From Thermoplasmata archaeon (GTDB taxonomy: Archaea; Thermoplasmatota; Thermoplasmata; Thermoplasmatales; Thermoplasmataceae): a DNA stretch of 21,086 nt. The stretch is taken from positions 1 through 21,086 of the forward strand of contig JAJZLW010000148.1 of assembly GCA_021850505.1 (NCBI GenBank), written 5' to 3'. The notes beneath the pieces are model-generated. The model searched no databases, was not told where the DNA came from, and was given only the letters and a program-made list of their open reading frames with translations. Position numbers and translations under genes: made by a program. Position 1 is the first letter of the stretch. Each line of letters starts with the position of its first letter. Below, piece by piece: positions 1-5,903 of this stretch.

Positions 1-578
1 TGAATGCGTTGAGGAAAGCGGAAAAGAAATTGAAGAGAGAGCAGAGGAGGTTATCGGGAAAGAAGAAAGGATCAGAAAACAGGAAGAAGCAGATAGTGAA
101 AGTGCAGAAAGTCCATCGGCAGATCAGGGATGCGAGAACAGATTTCAACCACAAGGTATCGACGGCGATAGCCAAGCATTATGGTACCGTAGTGATAGAG
201 GATCTGAACATCCAGGGCATGCAGAGAAATCACCACCTCTCAAAGAGCATAACGGATCAGGGCTGGCATCAGTTCAAGCAGATGCTCATATATAAAATGG
301 ATTGGAGAAAAGCGAACCTTATCGAGAAAGGCAGGTTCGATCCGTCGTCAAAGATGTGTTCAAGGTGCGGGAACATCAAGCATGATCTGAAACTCTCAGA
401 TCGCACGTATCACTGCGATGAATGCGGTCTCAGCATTGACCGTGATCTGAATGCCGCAGTAAACACAAGGAATATAGGATCAGTAAAAGTAGGGCAGGGC
501 ATGTCCGAATCCACGCCTGTGGAAAGTGCTACAGCAGCGGAACTCTCAAAAGGAGGTCTACGAGTTGCCACTCTATGA
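1..578 (+). CDS. tnpB: TnpB, IS200/IS605-type RNA-guided nuclease, C-terminal part (5' end outside window)
   Basis: Open from the left edge (first full codon at base 3), so the apparent TTG start at 9 is internal and the protein is cut by the window. TnpB is the RuvC-like nuclease of IS200/IS605 and IS607 elements, guided by an omega RNA made from the element's right end. Visible parts: a Lys/Arg-rich helical stretch, the second RuvC motif (VVIEDLNI, acidic E), the zinc ribbon with CSRCG and CDECG pairs, and the third RuvC motif SIDRDLNAAVNTRNIG, whose D is catalytic. The tail after NTRNIG is the variable end usual in this family. The first RuvC motif lies upstream and cannot be checked. No stop or frameshift interrupts the visible part. 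No TnpA is seen, so the element may move only with help in trans. Confidence 0.93.
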   Translation, partial: NALRKAEKKLKREQRRLSGKKKGSENRKKQIVKVQKVHRQIRDARTDFNHKVSTAIAKHYGTVVIEDLNIQGMQRNHHLSKSITDQGWHQFKQMLIYKMDWRKANLIEKGRFDPSSKMCSRCGNIKHDLKLSDRTYHCDECGLSIDRDLNAAVNTRNIGSVKVGQGMSESTPVESATAAELSKGGLRVATL

Positions 579-586
579 ATCAGGAA

Positions 587-611
587 CCTCCAGCCCTTCA
601 GGGCGGAGAGG
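587..611 (+). repeat. Right-end hairpin of the TnpB element (probable 3' end of its omega RNA)
   Basis: Nine bases after the tnpB stop there is a hairpin: CTCC (588-591), bulged A, GCCC (593-596), loop TTCA, GGGC (601-604), GGAG (605-608). A hairpin just after tnpB is the usual right end of IS200/IS605-type elements, and in studied TnpB systems the guide RNA covers the end of tnpB and stops at this boundary. That an omega RNA is made here, and the exact cleavage site (probably around 611-620), are inference. Confidence 0.6.
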
Positions 612-644
612 ATGTCAGATCACACCGAAAAATAGCCTTTAAAT

Positions 645-717
645 GGGTCTGTGGGGTAGTTTGGTATCCTACCAGCTTCGGGAGTTGGCGACCCCGGTCC
701 AAATCCGGGCAGACCCA
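645..717 (+). tRNA. tRNA-Pro (anticodon CGG)
   Basis: Folds as a full cloverleaf. Acceptor GGGTCTG (645-651) pairs with CAGACCC (710-716), discriminator A717. The D arm has the TGGGGTAG...GGTATCCT pattern of archaeal tRNA-Pro. Anticodon stem CCAGC/GTTGG encloses loop TTCGGGA, with anticodon CGG at 679-681, reading CCG. The T stem is CCCGG/CCGGG with loop TCCAAAT. The C at 699 (tRNA position 55) replaces the usual T. There is no intron and no encoded CCA. The TnpB element ends about 30 bp upstream. Confidence 0.95.
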
Positions 718-734
718 TTCTATATACGGTTTAG

Positions 735-740
735 TTTTTT
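735..740 (+). terminator. Oligo-T terminator after tRNA-Pro
   Basis: A run of six T starts 18 bases after the tRNA 3' end. Archaeal RNA polymerase stops at such runs without a hairpin. It is the nearest plausible end of the tRNA transcript. Confidence 0.45.
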
Positions 741-870
741 ACAATAATACGTAAAATACTAAATATGCAATCATATAAATGGTATATGTATCTTAACTAT
801 TTCCCGCTTCTCTTTATATATTCACCGTTACCTATTTAGAATATAATAAAGACCAAATAAAAATAATGGC

Positions 871-1154
871 ATGATTCATTCTCGATTATTTTCACCATTA
901 CTATTGCTTGAGAGACTTCTGCTGGAAATGCTCGAGGAAATGAGATCCGCTTACGTCAAAGCTTCAAAGTTTTTCGAGACTGAGGTAAGTGGGATCAGGG
1001 GAAATACTGCCAGAAAAAGATAGCTGAAAGTGTGATTGTCCTGCTAGCAGCTGCCTTTGGCATCAAACCGTCCAAGAACCAGAGGGATGAATTTGAATCA
1101 GTTGACCAGGCTGAATACCAGAAGCGGCTGAGCGAGAACTTCAAAATACCCTGA
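871..1154 (+). pseudogene. Small unidentified helical protein gene broken by a one-base frameshift
   Basis: An ATG at 871 opens a 50-codon frame (ends TAG at 1021) rich in charged helix: LERLLLEMLEEMRSAYVKAS and so on. Just before that stop there is a run of five A (1014-1018). Adding one A moves the reading into the frame that continues QKIAESVIVLLAAAFGIKPS and ends at TGA 1152. The joined product would be about 94 residues, all helical, with a hydrophobic helix in the middle. I do not recognise the family; it loosely recalls small HEPN/PaREP1-like helical proteins, but that is only a resemblance. It may be a dead gene, a sequence error, or two unrelated short frames. The rest of 718-1441, apart from the hairpin listed separately, shows nothing I can assign. 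Confidence 0.4.
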
Positions 1155-1348
1155 ACAATGGTAACAGTCATAAGACAATTCCTGAGAATGAATTAGAATC
1201 TAATCTTAACAAAGGTTGGGAGTTTGTTTAGATCAACCCAAAAGGCGATAAGGCAGTTATCCGGTTGCAACATTGAAAAACTGGCATTTAACTTCTACTT
1301 CATAAGAATGCTATGTCTGACTTCTAAATTGAATGCAAATAATAATAA

Positions 1349-1388
1349 ACACCTTCAGACCAGTGGTCAAACCACAATGTCTGGGTGT
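1349..1388. repeat. Strong three-part hairpin in the intergenic region
   Basis: ACACC (1349-1353) pairs with GGTGT (1384-1388), CAGAC (1356-1360) with GTCTG (1379-1383), and GTGGT (1363-1367) with ACCAC (1371-1375), closed by loop CAA. A TT bulge and a small CA/AAT internal loop separate the stems. All 15 pairs are Watson-Crick. It lies 54 bases past the stop of the minus-strand STAS gene, so it could shape the 3' end of that transcript, or be an end hairpin left by an IS200/IS605-like element. Function unknown. Confidence 0.55.
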
Positions 1389-1441
1389 AATTCCATTATG
1401 TGACTTCTTACTATCTGAATTTAGTCCATCTTCAAATACAT

Positions 1442-1750
1442 CTAATGGATGGTCAAAAGAATTTCCTTTCTTGCTGGGAGGTGCGAAATAACTTTTCTTG
1501 TTGATTCTTTTTGGACAAAATTCATCATATTCTTAATATCTTCTGGAATATTCAATTCAGTTATAACCTTTACAGAGCGTTTCTTCCTCAAGAGGTATTG
1601 GTGAGCAAATGACCGGCTTATGGAGGAAACTCCAGCGAAATCGATAAACACTTTCATACCCTTTTTCATTTCAATATTATCAAACATTTCATTGCAGCTA
1701 TTTCTAGATGCTAAATCAGGCCCTATGACTTCAAGAACTCTCACTCTCAC
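1442..1750 (-). CDS. STAS-like domain protein (DUF4325-like), partner of the upstream GHKL ATPase
   Basis: About 102 residues. The core VLEVIGPDLASRNSC ... VFIDFAGVSSISRSFAHQYL matches the DUF4325 STAS-like pattern, in which a strand ending in DF(S/A)GV is followed by SIS.SFA and a helix. STAS proteins act as anti-anti-sigma-like switches bound by GHKL kinases. The frame is open back to an ATG at 1840, overlapping the ATPase stop by 14 bp. I prefer the GTG at 1750: it follows GGGAGTGA (1755-1762), close to the archaeal Shine-Dalgarno, 4 nt away; a TTTATATA box lies 37 bp upstream; and the family core begins right there. The residue phosphorylated in classical SpoIIAA-like proteins cannot be assigned with confidence; the serines of SSISRSF are the candidates. 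Role inferred from family and pairing. Confidence 0.75.
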   Translation of the reverse strand: MRVRVLEVIGPDLASRNSCNEMFDNIEMKKGMKVFIDFAGVSSISRSFAHQYLLRKKRSVKVITELNIPEDIKNMMNFVQKESTRKVISHLPARKEILLTIH

Positions 1751-1754
1751 ATTC

Positions 1755-1762
1755 TCACTCCC
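1755..1762 (-). promoter_or_regulatory. Shine-Dalgarno supporting the GTG start of the STAS gene
   Basis: Read on the minus strand this is GGGAGTGA, one step from the consensus GGAGGTGA, with 4 nt before GTG 1750. No comparable motif precedes the upstream ATG at 1840. It decides the start choice for this gene. Confidence 0.45.
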
Positions 1763-1786
1763 ACAAATACGTATTACATAAACACC

Positions 1787-1794
1787 TATATAAA
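1787..1794 (-). promoter_or_regulatory. TATA box for the STAS gene, between the two genes of the pair
   Basis: TTTATATA on the minus strand. Transcription would start near 1765, giving a leader of about 15 nt that contains the Shine-Dalgarno. It suggests the STAS gene has its own promoter in addition to read-through from the ATPase gene. Confidence 0.4.
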
Positions 1795-1826
1795 TTTTGT
1801 AGCGGATTTTCAAATGCATTTCTACT

Positions 1827-2663
1827 TTAAAGGTAATCATATAAATTAGGAGATAGATCGTTTCTTACTGAAAAAGCTATAAAGCAACCTTTTAACGTAC
1901 TTAAGTCACGAAGATTTTTGGGATATGAATATAGTGTTTTGGAAACGTTGTTATTCTTAGGTAAAAAGCACCAACTTATTATTCCATCTCGTGATATAAT
2001 TATCCCTTCACCTTTCAGTCCCTCTGTCAGTACCCTAAAAACCGACGGAAGACCATGTCCTCTACCTTCATCTTCAGGTTTTGTGGAGACCCCATTTAGT
2101 GCTTTATCCAAACTGTCGCTGTCAGTAGTAAAGCCTATTCCATGTTCCTCAAAGTTTCTGGGAATGGAAATTCCATCGTCCATTATGGCGAATTCTAATT
2201 CGGATAATTGTGGGTAATTTTGCAAAATAATGAAAGAATTCCTATAGCGTGAATGTTCGGTTACGTTTGTTAGTAACTCATTGATGCAGTATTTCAAAAT
2301 AAGTGTGGAATGCTGGTTTAATCTACTACCGATTAATTCTGTAATCTTTGTCGCCATTGAGTTTACGTTGCTGTCATTAACGCGAGAAAAGGGAATGTGA
2401 CTTCTTCTCCATTGAAAGTTAACCGAATTAGATTCTGTTGTTATGTAATCTAAGTATCCCCTTACCTTTTCATTTCTAGGTGGGATGTATCTGTTGTTGC
2501 TTTTCGCATCTATAATGTAGTTTCTTAACAACAATACCTTTGCTGGTCTCAACCAAGTTTCATTTCCCATGTCTAGCTCTCCTATATTACGATAAGATTC
2601 CATATATTTTAGAGCCTCTATATGGGTTTCAACGAGATACGGATAATTATCTTGTCCGACCAC
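1827..2663 (-). CDS. GHKL-family ATPase (histidine-kinase-like/anti-sigma-like) with degenerate N-terminal STAS-like region
   Basis: 278 residues. The GHKL ATP-binding fold is clear in residues 95-270: N box INELLTNVTEHS (127-138, E129 and N133), G1 box DDGISIP (162-168), G2 box EGRGHGL (199-205), and a final strand LKGCFIAFSV. There is no H-box or dimerisation helix of a classical histidine kinase, so it resembles the anti-sigma/SpoIIAB group or MORC-type GHKL proteins more than a two-component sensor. Residues 38-75 (RPAKVLLLRNYI ... NEKVRGYL) look like the second half of a STAS fold, as in bacterial ATPases of this kind; that is inference. No membrane segment or signal peptide, so cytosolic. 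It starts at GTG 2663 with a TATA-like box 25 bp upstream. The next gene encodes a separate STAS-like protein, making a probable switch pair. Confidence 0.82.
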   Translation of the reverse strand: MVGQDNYPYLVETHIEALKYMESYRNIGELDMGNETWLRPAKVLLLRNYIIDAKSNNRYIPPRNEKVRGYLDYITTESNSVNFQWRRSHIPFSRVNDSNVNSMATKITELIGSRLNQHSTLILKYCINELLTNVTEHSRYRNSFIILQNYPQLSELEFAIMDDGISIPRNFEEHGIGFTTDSDSLDKALNGVSTKPEDEGRGHGLPSVFRVLTEGLKGEGIIISRDGIISWCFLPKNNNVSKTLYSYPKNLRDLSTLKGCFIAFSVRNDLSPNLYDYL

Positions 2664-2683
2664 GTGGCTCTATTCTGATTCGG

Positions 2684-2692
2684 TATAATAAA
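2684..2692 (-). promoter_or_regulatory. TATA box of the GHKL ATPase gene
   Basis: TTTATTATA on the minus strand, centred about 25 bp before GTG 2663, so a leaderless transcript beginning at or near the start codon is expected. The insertion sequence ends only about 65 bp further upstream, so any distal control region would have been displaced. Confidence 0.45.
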
Positions 2693-2766
2693 CCTGATTT
2701 TTTTGCGAGATTTTAAAGAATTATTAGGTTCTTAACTGTTTTACCAACATAAACTGTGTTGAGTAA

Positions 2767-3707
2767 TTAACCATATGCCCTTGCATCGCTTCTCAGATAA
2801 TTGTAATACAGCGCTTTCAACCCTATTTCCTGTATGACATATTCAAGTTTTCTGGCCTTGATTACCTCACCCATGGTTTTCTTCAGACCTGAGAAGTATA
2901 TCTCAACATTTCATCTCTTTCCATAATCAACAGATTCCTTCCATTCCTTTTCTGATGTCTTTCGGATATGCCTGACTATCTTCGCTCTTGAAGGTGATCC
3001 CATGCTCTTTGAGGATGCATCCTTCTTGGCGGTATTATTTTATTCTCCCCGAATGTGTTGTATATGGCCTTAGAATCATAACCCTTGTCTGCGAATATCC
3101 TTTTGATCCTTTCTTTTACAGATTTCAGTATTTCTTTTCCTACCTTTGCATCATGCACATGTTCATCAGTGATGGAAAAGGACATCGCTGAAACGTCATT
3201 TATGGATATGACAGCATGAAGCTTTGATCATACCTTCCTTGCTTTTTTCCATTTTGTACCAAGATAATCACCCCTGATGGTGATCTTGAAGCCTGTGGAA
3301 TCAATGGCGCAGTCCACAGGCTTTCCCTGAGAATCGGGAATTGCAGGTGTGATCTTTCTTATTCTTCGGAATATGCTTGTGTAGCAGACAGTTGTTATTC
3401 CGGTGATCCTTGCAAATATTCTGGCGATTCCCTCCAGTGACCTGAAAGGAACATTGTACAACGCACGTAATTTTACCAGGAATGTTATGAATGCATTTGG
3501 CGTCTTGTAGGGATGTCGTCTCTTCCCCCTGTTGTTATCTGAAAGGAGCATTTTCCAGTCTATGAGGAATGACGGATCAAATAGGTCCTCAATCCTGTCC
3601 ACCAGGGAGCTGTTGTACCTGTCATACCTTCTGTTCGAACCGATCCAATATCTTCTTTTACTCCTATTAGCTGTAGCTGTGATTGGCTTTGGTGTCATAC
3701 AAACCAA
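2767..3707 (-). pseudogene. IS5-like DDE transposase, inactivated by two stops and a frameshift
   Basis: The reconstructed protein would be about 313 residues. The N-terminal 159 residues hold the basic region, the conserved helical part (TPNAFITFLVKLRALYNVPF) and the first catalytic D136 in CAIDSTGFK. A TGA at 3228-3230 interrupts it in frame. Reading continues as SKLHAVISINDVSAMSFSIT to the second catalytic D in IFADKGYDS. A missing A in a short A run (around 3021-3027) then shifts the frame. Past it, KDASSKSMG leads to another TGA at 2911-2913, where TGG (W) is expected, and to NVEIYFSGLKK with the catalytic E, ending at TAA 2767-2769. Three independent lesions mean no active enzyme. Confidence 0.88.
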
Positions 3708-3711
3708 TCAA

Positions 3712-3737
3712 TCCCCTGTATTTCATTATACAGGGGA
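3712..3737. repeat. Subterminal hairpin of the IS5-like element
   Basis: TCCCCTGTA (3712-3720) and TACAGGGGA (3729-3737) form a perfect 9-bp stem around an 8-nt loop. It sits between the right terminal repeat and the transposase start codon (3707). In its RNA form it could mask the transposase start from read-through transcripts, a role known in several IS families; here that is inference. Confidence 0.6.
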
Positions 3738-3768
3738 ATTATGCAACACTCTTACTAATATCGGAGAA

Positions 3769-3778
3769 TTTATATTGA
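3769..3778 (+). promoter_or_regulatory. TATA box of the broken surface-protein gene
   Basis: TTTATATTGA centred about 27 bp before the ATG at 3801, placing a leaderless start at the codon. It lies 20 bp outside the IS end, so the promoter survived the insertion. Confidence 0.4.
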
Positions 3779-3800
3779 TATGTTCAGTGACTATTAACAC

Positions 3801-4543
3801 ATGATTAAGAAGAGCAATAAGATGATCATGTTTGCCGTCATTGCTGTTATCATAGTTGCCGCTCCCATATCATTCTACGAGCTTGTTATAGGTTACTCCA
3901 ATCCACCTGTTACTGTTGTCCAGAATGGATATGATACTAACAATTCCATCAAACTCACAGGATGCGCTTATAATAAAGAATTTTAAATTGGGACAATACT
4001 ACCGTCTCTACTCTATTTCATCAGAGTAATACCGACAATTCATTTCTCAATATGTCACTTATCAACTGTGTTGTATCTTTTCCTAACCAATTCAACCTTG
4101 TGACCATCTTGGTAATCAATGGGACTCTCAAACCTGGTCTTCATACTTCGGCTTCTGTCCTGACTGTGAACCACTCCCTTCTGCATGCGCCGGACATATG
4201 TATCCAGAATCCACTAAGTGTGGCAATGGGATGCCCCCCCAATCCAGTCAACATGAGTGTATCCAGTAGTAACTACTACAGCCACACAGATCCGAACCTT
4301 AACCCGTTCGCATACAGTTATTACATAGCAAACTACACATCCTCCTGCAAAATCACCTTCCTTAATGTACCAAGTTTTAGCAAAGGAACCTTCCATTTCT
4401 CAATGAGAGTCGGATATACGGAAAACATCTGGAACCTTACAAAGGGAAAATGGATATACACACAAATATCATTCTCGCTTCTTGGTTTCTCACAGAAAAT
4501 ATCAACCATAATAGGCTTCTATCTGGTAGGTGATACTGATTAG
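3801..4543 (+). pseudogene. Membrane-anchored, Cys-containing surface protein, broken by a one-base frameshift
   Basis: The first frame (3801-3986) starts MIKKSNKM, then a hydrophobic anchor (about residues 8-30), then an extracytoplasmic part. It ends at TAA 3984 inside GAATTTTAAATTGG. Reading the run TTTT as five T gives EFLNWDNTTVS and joins without a gap to the second frame, whose usable part reaches from about 3983 to TAG 4541-4543; the ATG at 4052 is therefore internal. The joined protein is about 247 residues with one N-terminal anchor, at least five cysteines (in TGCAY, INCVV, DICIQ, MGCPP, SSCKI) and many N-x-S/T sequons, as expected outside an archaeal cell. I do not recognise the family. 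Sequence error or transcriptional slippage at T4 could restore it. Confidence 0.6.
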
Positions 4544-4548
4544 GAAAT

Positions 4549-4830
4549 ATGTATCTGCAATACATAAAGGAAGAAGCTGATCGTCGTGGATTCTTGTTCG
4601 ACGAATCTAAAATAGTCATAAGTTCTGTGGACAAAGGTGTAAAAATTGCTGTTTCACAGGGGCAGCTTGATTATGAGCTTCAACTCCTAAAGAAGAAAAT
4701 AACACTTAGATCTAAAAACAAATTGGAAGTGGTCTTCAATAATGAAAGTGGCCAGCCAAACAGCTTATTTATATCCTATAAAGGCCCAATAGAACCATGG
4801 GAAAAAATAAAGGAGTTAAAGAAAATGTAA
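4549..4830 (+). CDS. Hypothetical small soluble protein
   Basis: 93 residues, charged, no membrane segment, no cysteine. It starts 5 bp after the stop of the broken surface-protein gene with AGGAAAT just before the ATG, so the two were probably one operon. The sequence alternates helix (YIKEEADRRGF, at the start) and strands (KIVISSVDKGVKIAVSQG, LEVVFNNESG, SLFISYKGP), suggesting a small alpha/beta fold. I do not recognise it. If the upstream gene is dead, this gene may be losing its partner. Confidence 0.6.
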   Translation: MYLQYIKEEADRRGFLFDESKIVISSVDKGVKIAVSQGQLDYELQLLKKKITLRSKNKLEVVFNNESGQPNSLFISYKGPIEPWEKIKELKKM

Positions 4831-4901
4831 TTTTACATAGGTTTCATTTTGCCAGCGTATTGCGGTCCATTGAAGACATACAACTCTGTGATAGATGAAA
4901 T

Positions 4902-4931
4902 AAGATTGATCAAATTGAGGAGGACAATCTT
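4902..4931. repeat. Inverted repeat upstream of the SDR gene
   Basis: AAGATTG (4902-4908) and CAATCTT (4925-4931) are exact inverted copies separated by 16 bp, about 20 bp upstream of the SDR TATA box. It could be a regulator site or the 3' structure of the preceding transcript. No partner protein is identified. Confidence 0.3.
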
Positions 4932-4950
4932 AAAATAGTGACACATCAGC

Positions 4951-4960
4951 TAATTATATT
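4951..4960 (+). promoter_or_regulatory. TATA box of the SDR gene
   Basis: TAATTATATT centred about 27 bp upstream of ATG 4983; there is no Shine-Dalgarno near the ATG, so a leaderless transcript is likely. Confidence 0.4.
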
Positions 4961-4982
4961 TCCGATATCGTGATTGTGAATC

Positions 4983-5804
4983 ATGCCTAACGATGGTAAA
5001 ATTGAAAATTACGGATCTGGAATAGCAATTGATCTAAAGGGAAAGGTCGCTCTGGTCACAGGGTCAAGTTCCGGGCTTGGGATGGAGATAGCGAAATACC
5101 TGGCAAAGGCTGGAGCAAAGGTTGCGATCCATTATCATTCCGAAAAACAGCCTGCTGATGCCCTTGCTGATGAGATAAATAAAAATGGTGGAAAGGCAGC
5201 GGTTTTTGGAGGAGACGTTTCCAAACTTAATGAAGTGGTCTCAATTTTCAACAGCATTGACAGTCAACTTGGACCAGTCGACATTCTTGTAAACAATGCT
5301 GGAATCGATGGAAAAAGAGAATTATGCGGGGAAGACAACCCGGCAGATTGGGAGCGCGTAATATCGATCAATCTTCTCGGGCCATACTACTGTTCAAGAG
5401 AGGCAGTCAATAGGATGAAGAAGAAGGGTAGTGGAGTTATTGTTAATATCACATCTGTTCATGAATTCCTGCCATGGTCTGGATATACGGCCTATTGCAG
5501 TGCAAAAGCCGGTCTGTCGATGTTCACTAAAACACTTGCACAGGAGGTATCTGATTTTGGCATCAGGGTTGTAGCACTTGCTCCCGGAGCTATAAAGACC
5601 CCCATAAACAAGGATGTATGGGGCAACTCGGAAACATACAAAGATCTTCTGGCCAAGATAGCAATGCCAAGGATGGGGGAGACCTCAGACGTGGCCAAAG
5701 CGGTTGCATTTCTTGTGAGTGATATGTCCTCTTATGTTACAGGAACCACACTGGTAGTGGATGGAGGTATGCTATTATATCCTGCATTCAAACACGGTGG
5801 ATAA
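4983..5804 (+). CDS. Short-chain dehydrogenase/reductase, glucose 1-dehydrogenase-like
   Basis: 273 residues, classical SDR fold. Dinucleotide site TGSSSGLG (26-33), NNAG (104-107), and catalytic tetrad N130, S158, Y171, K175 (YCSAK), all with normal spacing. Beyond the family motifs, ITSVHEFLPW, PGAIKTPIN and the end VVDGGMLLYPAF closely resemble Bacillus-type SDR glucose 1-dehydrogenases, which oxidise glucose to gluconolactone with NAD(P)+. In Thermoplasmatales that step opens the non-phosphorylative Entner-Doudoroff route, usually with a different (MDR) enzyme. The exact sugar and cofactor cannot be read here: the loop after the second strand is IHYHSEKQ, with no clear acidic NAD-specifying residue, which fits NADP or dual use. 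It stands alone, with a convergent neighbour downstream. Confidence 0.85.
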   Translation: MPNDGKIENYGSGIAIDLKGKVALVTGSSSGLGMEIAKYLAKAGAKVAIHYHSEKQPADALADEINKNGGKAAVFGGDVSKLNEVVSIFNSIDSQLGPVDILVNNAGIDGKRELCGEDNPADWERVISINLLGPYYCSREAVNRMKKKGSGVIVNITSVHEFLPWSGYTAYCSAKAGLSMFTKTLAQEVSDFGIRVVALAPGAIKTPINKDVWGNSETYKDLLAKIAMPRMGETSDVAKAVAFLVSDMSSYVTGTTLVVDGGMLLYPAFKHGG

Positions 5805-5863
5805 TCTTAATAGTTTTCTGAAAGCAATACATTTTCCATGAGACATTCGTCAGTGGATCATGC

Positions 5864-5885
5864 CCAGTGATAATATATTCACTGG
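5864..5885. terminator. Hairpin between convergent SDR and regulator genes
   Basis: CCAGTGA (5864-5870) and TCACTGG (5879-5885) form a 7-bp stem with loop TAATATAT, in the 99-bp gap between two convergent genes. The position suits a shared transcript end. Archaea do not need hairpins to terminate, so the role is a guess. Confidence 0.35.
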
Positions 5886-5903
5886 ATAAAACCTGTTAAT
5901 AGA

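Larger units (their letters stand above)
2756..3749 (-). mobile_element. IS5-like insertion sequence, complete in outline but dead
   Basis: The ends are imperfect inverted repeats: GTGTTGAGTAATT at 2756-2768 and, read on the minus strand, GTGTTGCATAATT at 3749-3737 (11 of 13 match). Total length is about 994 bp, normal for IS5-type elements. The single transposase gene fills it and its stop codon overlaps the left repeat. I see no convincing target duplication in the flanks (left ...AAACT, right TCTTA...). The element lies about 90 bp upstream of the GHKL gene and about 50 bp upstream of the broken surface-protein gene. Confidence 0.75.

Noticed and set aside
1155..1348. Possible continuation of the broken small gene or a hidden frame
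   Set aside because: All frames are interrupted by stops within about 15-20 codons and no family pattern appears.
1918..2217. Plus-strand 99-codon frame opposite the GHKL gene
   Set aside because: It mirrors the GHKL coding frame, which shows clear family motifs; the plus-strand product is low in complexity and matches nothing.
2911..3230. Two TGA codons in the transposase as possible recoding (selenocysteine or Trp)
   Set aside because: A one-base frameshift also breaks the gene, no other gene in the window reads through TGA, and no SECIS-like element is seen. Decay explains all three.
3532..3804. Plus-strand 90-codon frame across the IS right end
   Set aside because: It is antisense to the transposase, crosses the terminal repeat and has no start signal.
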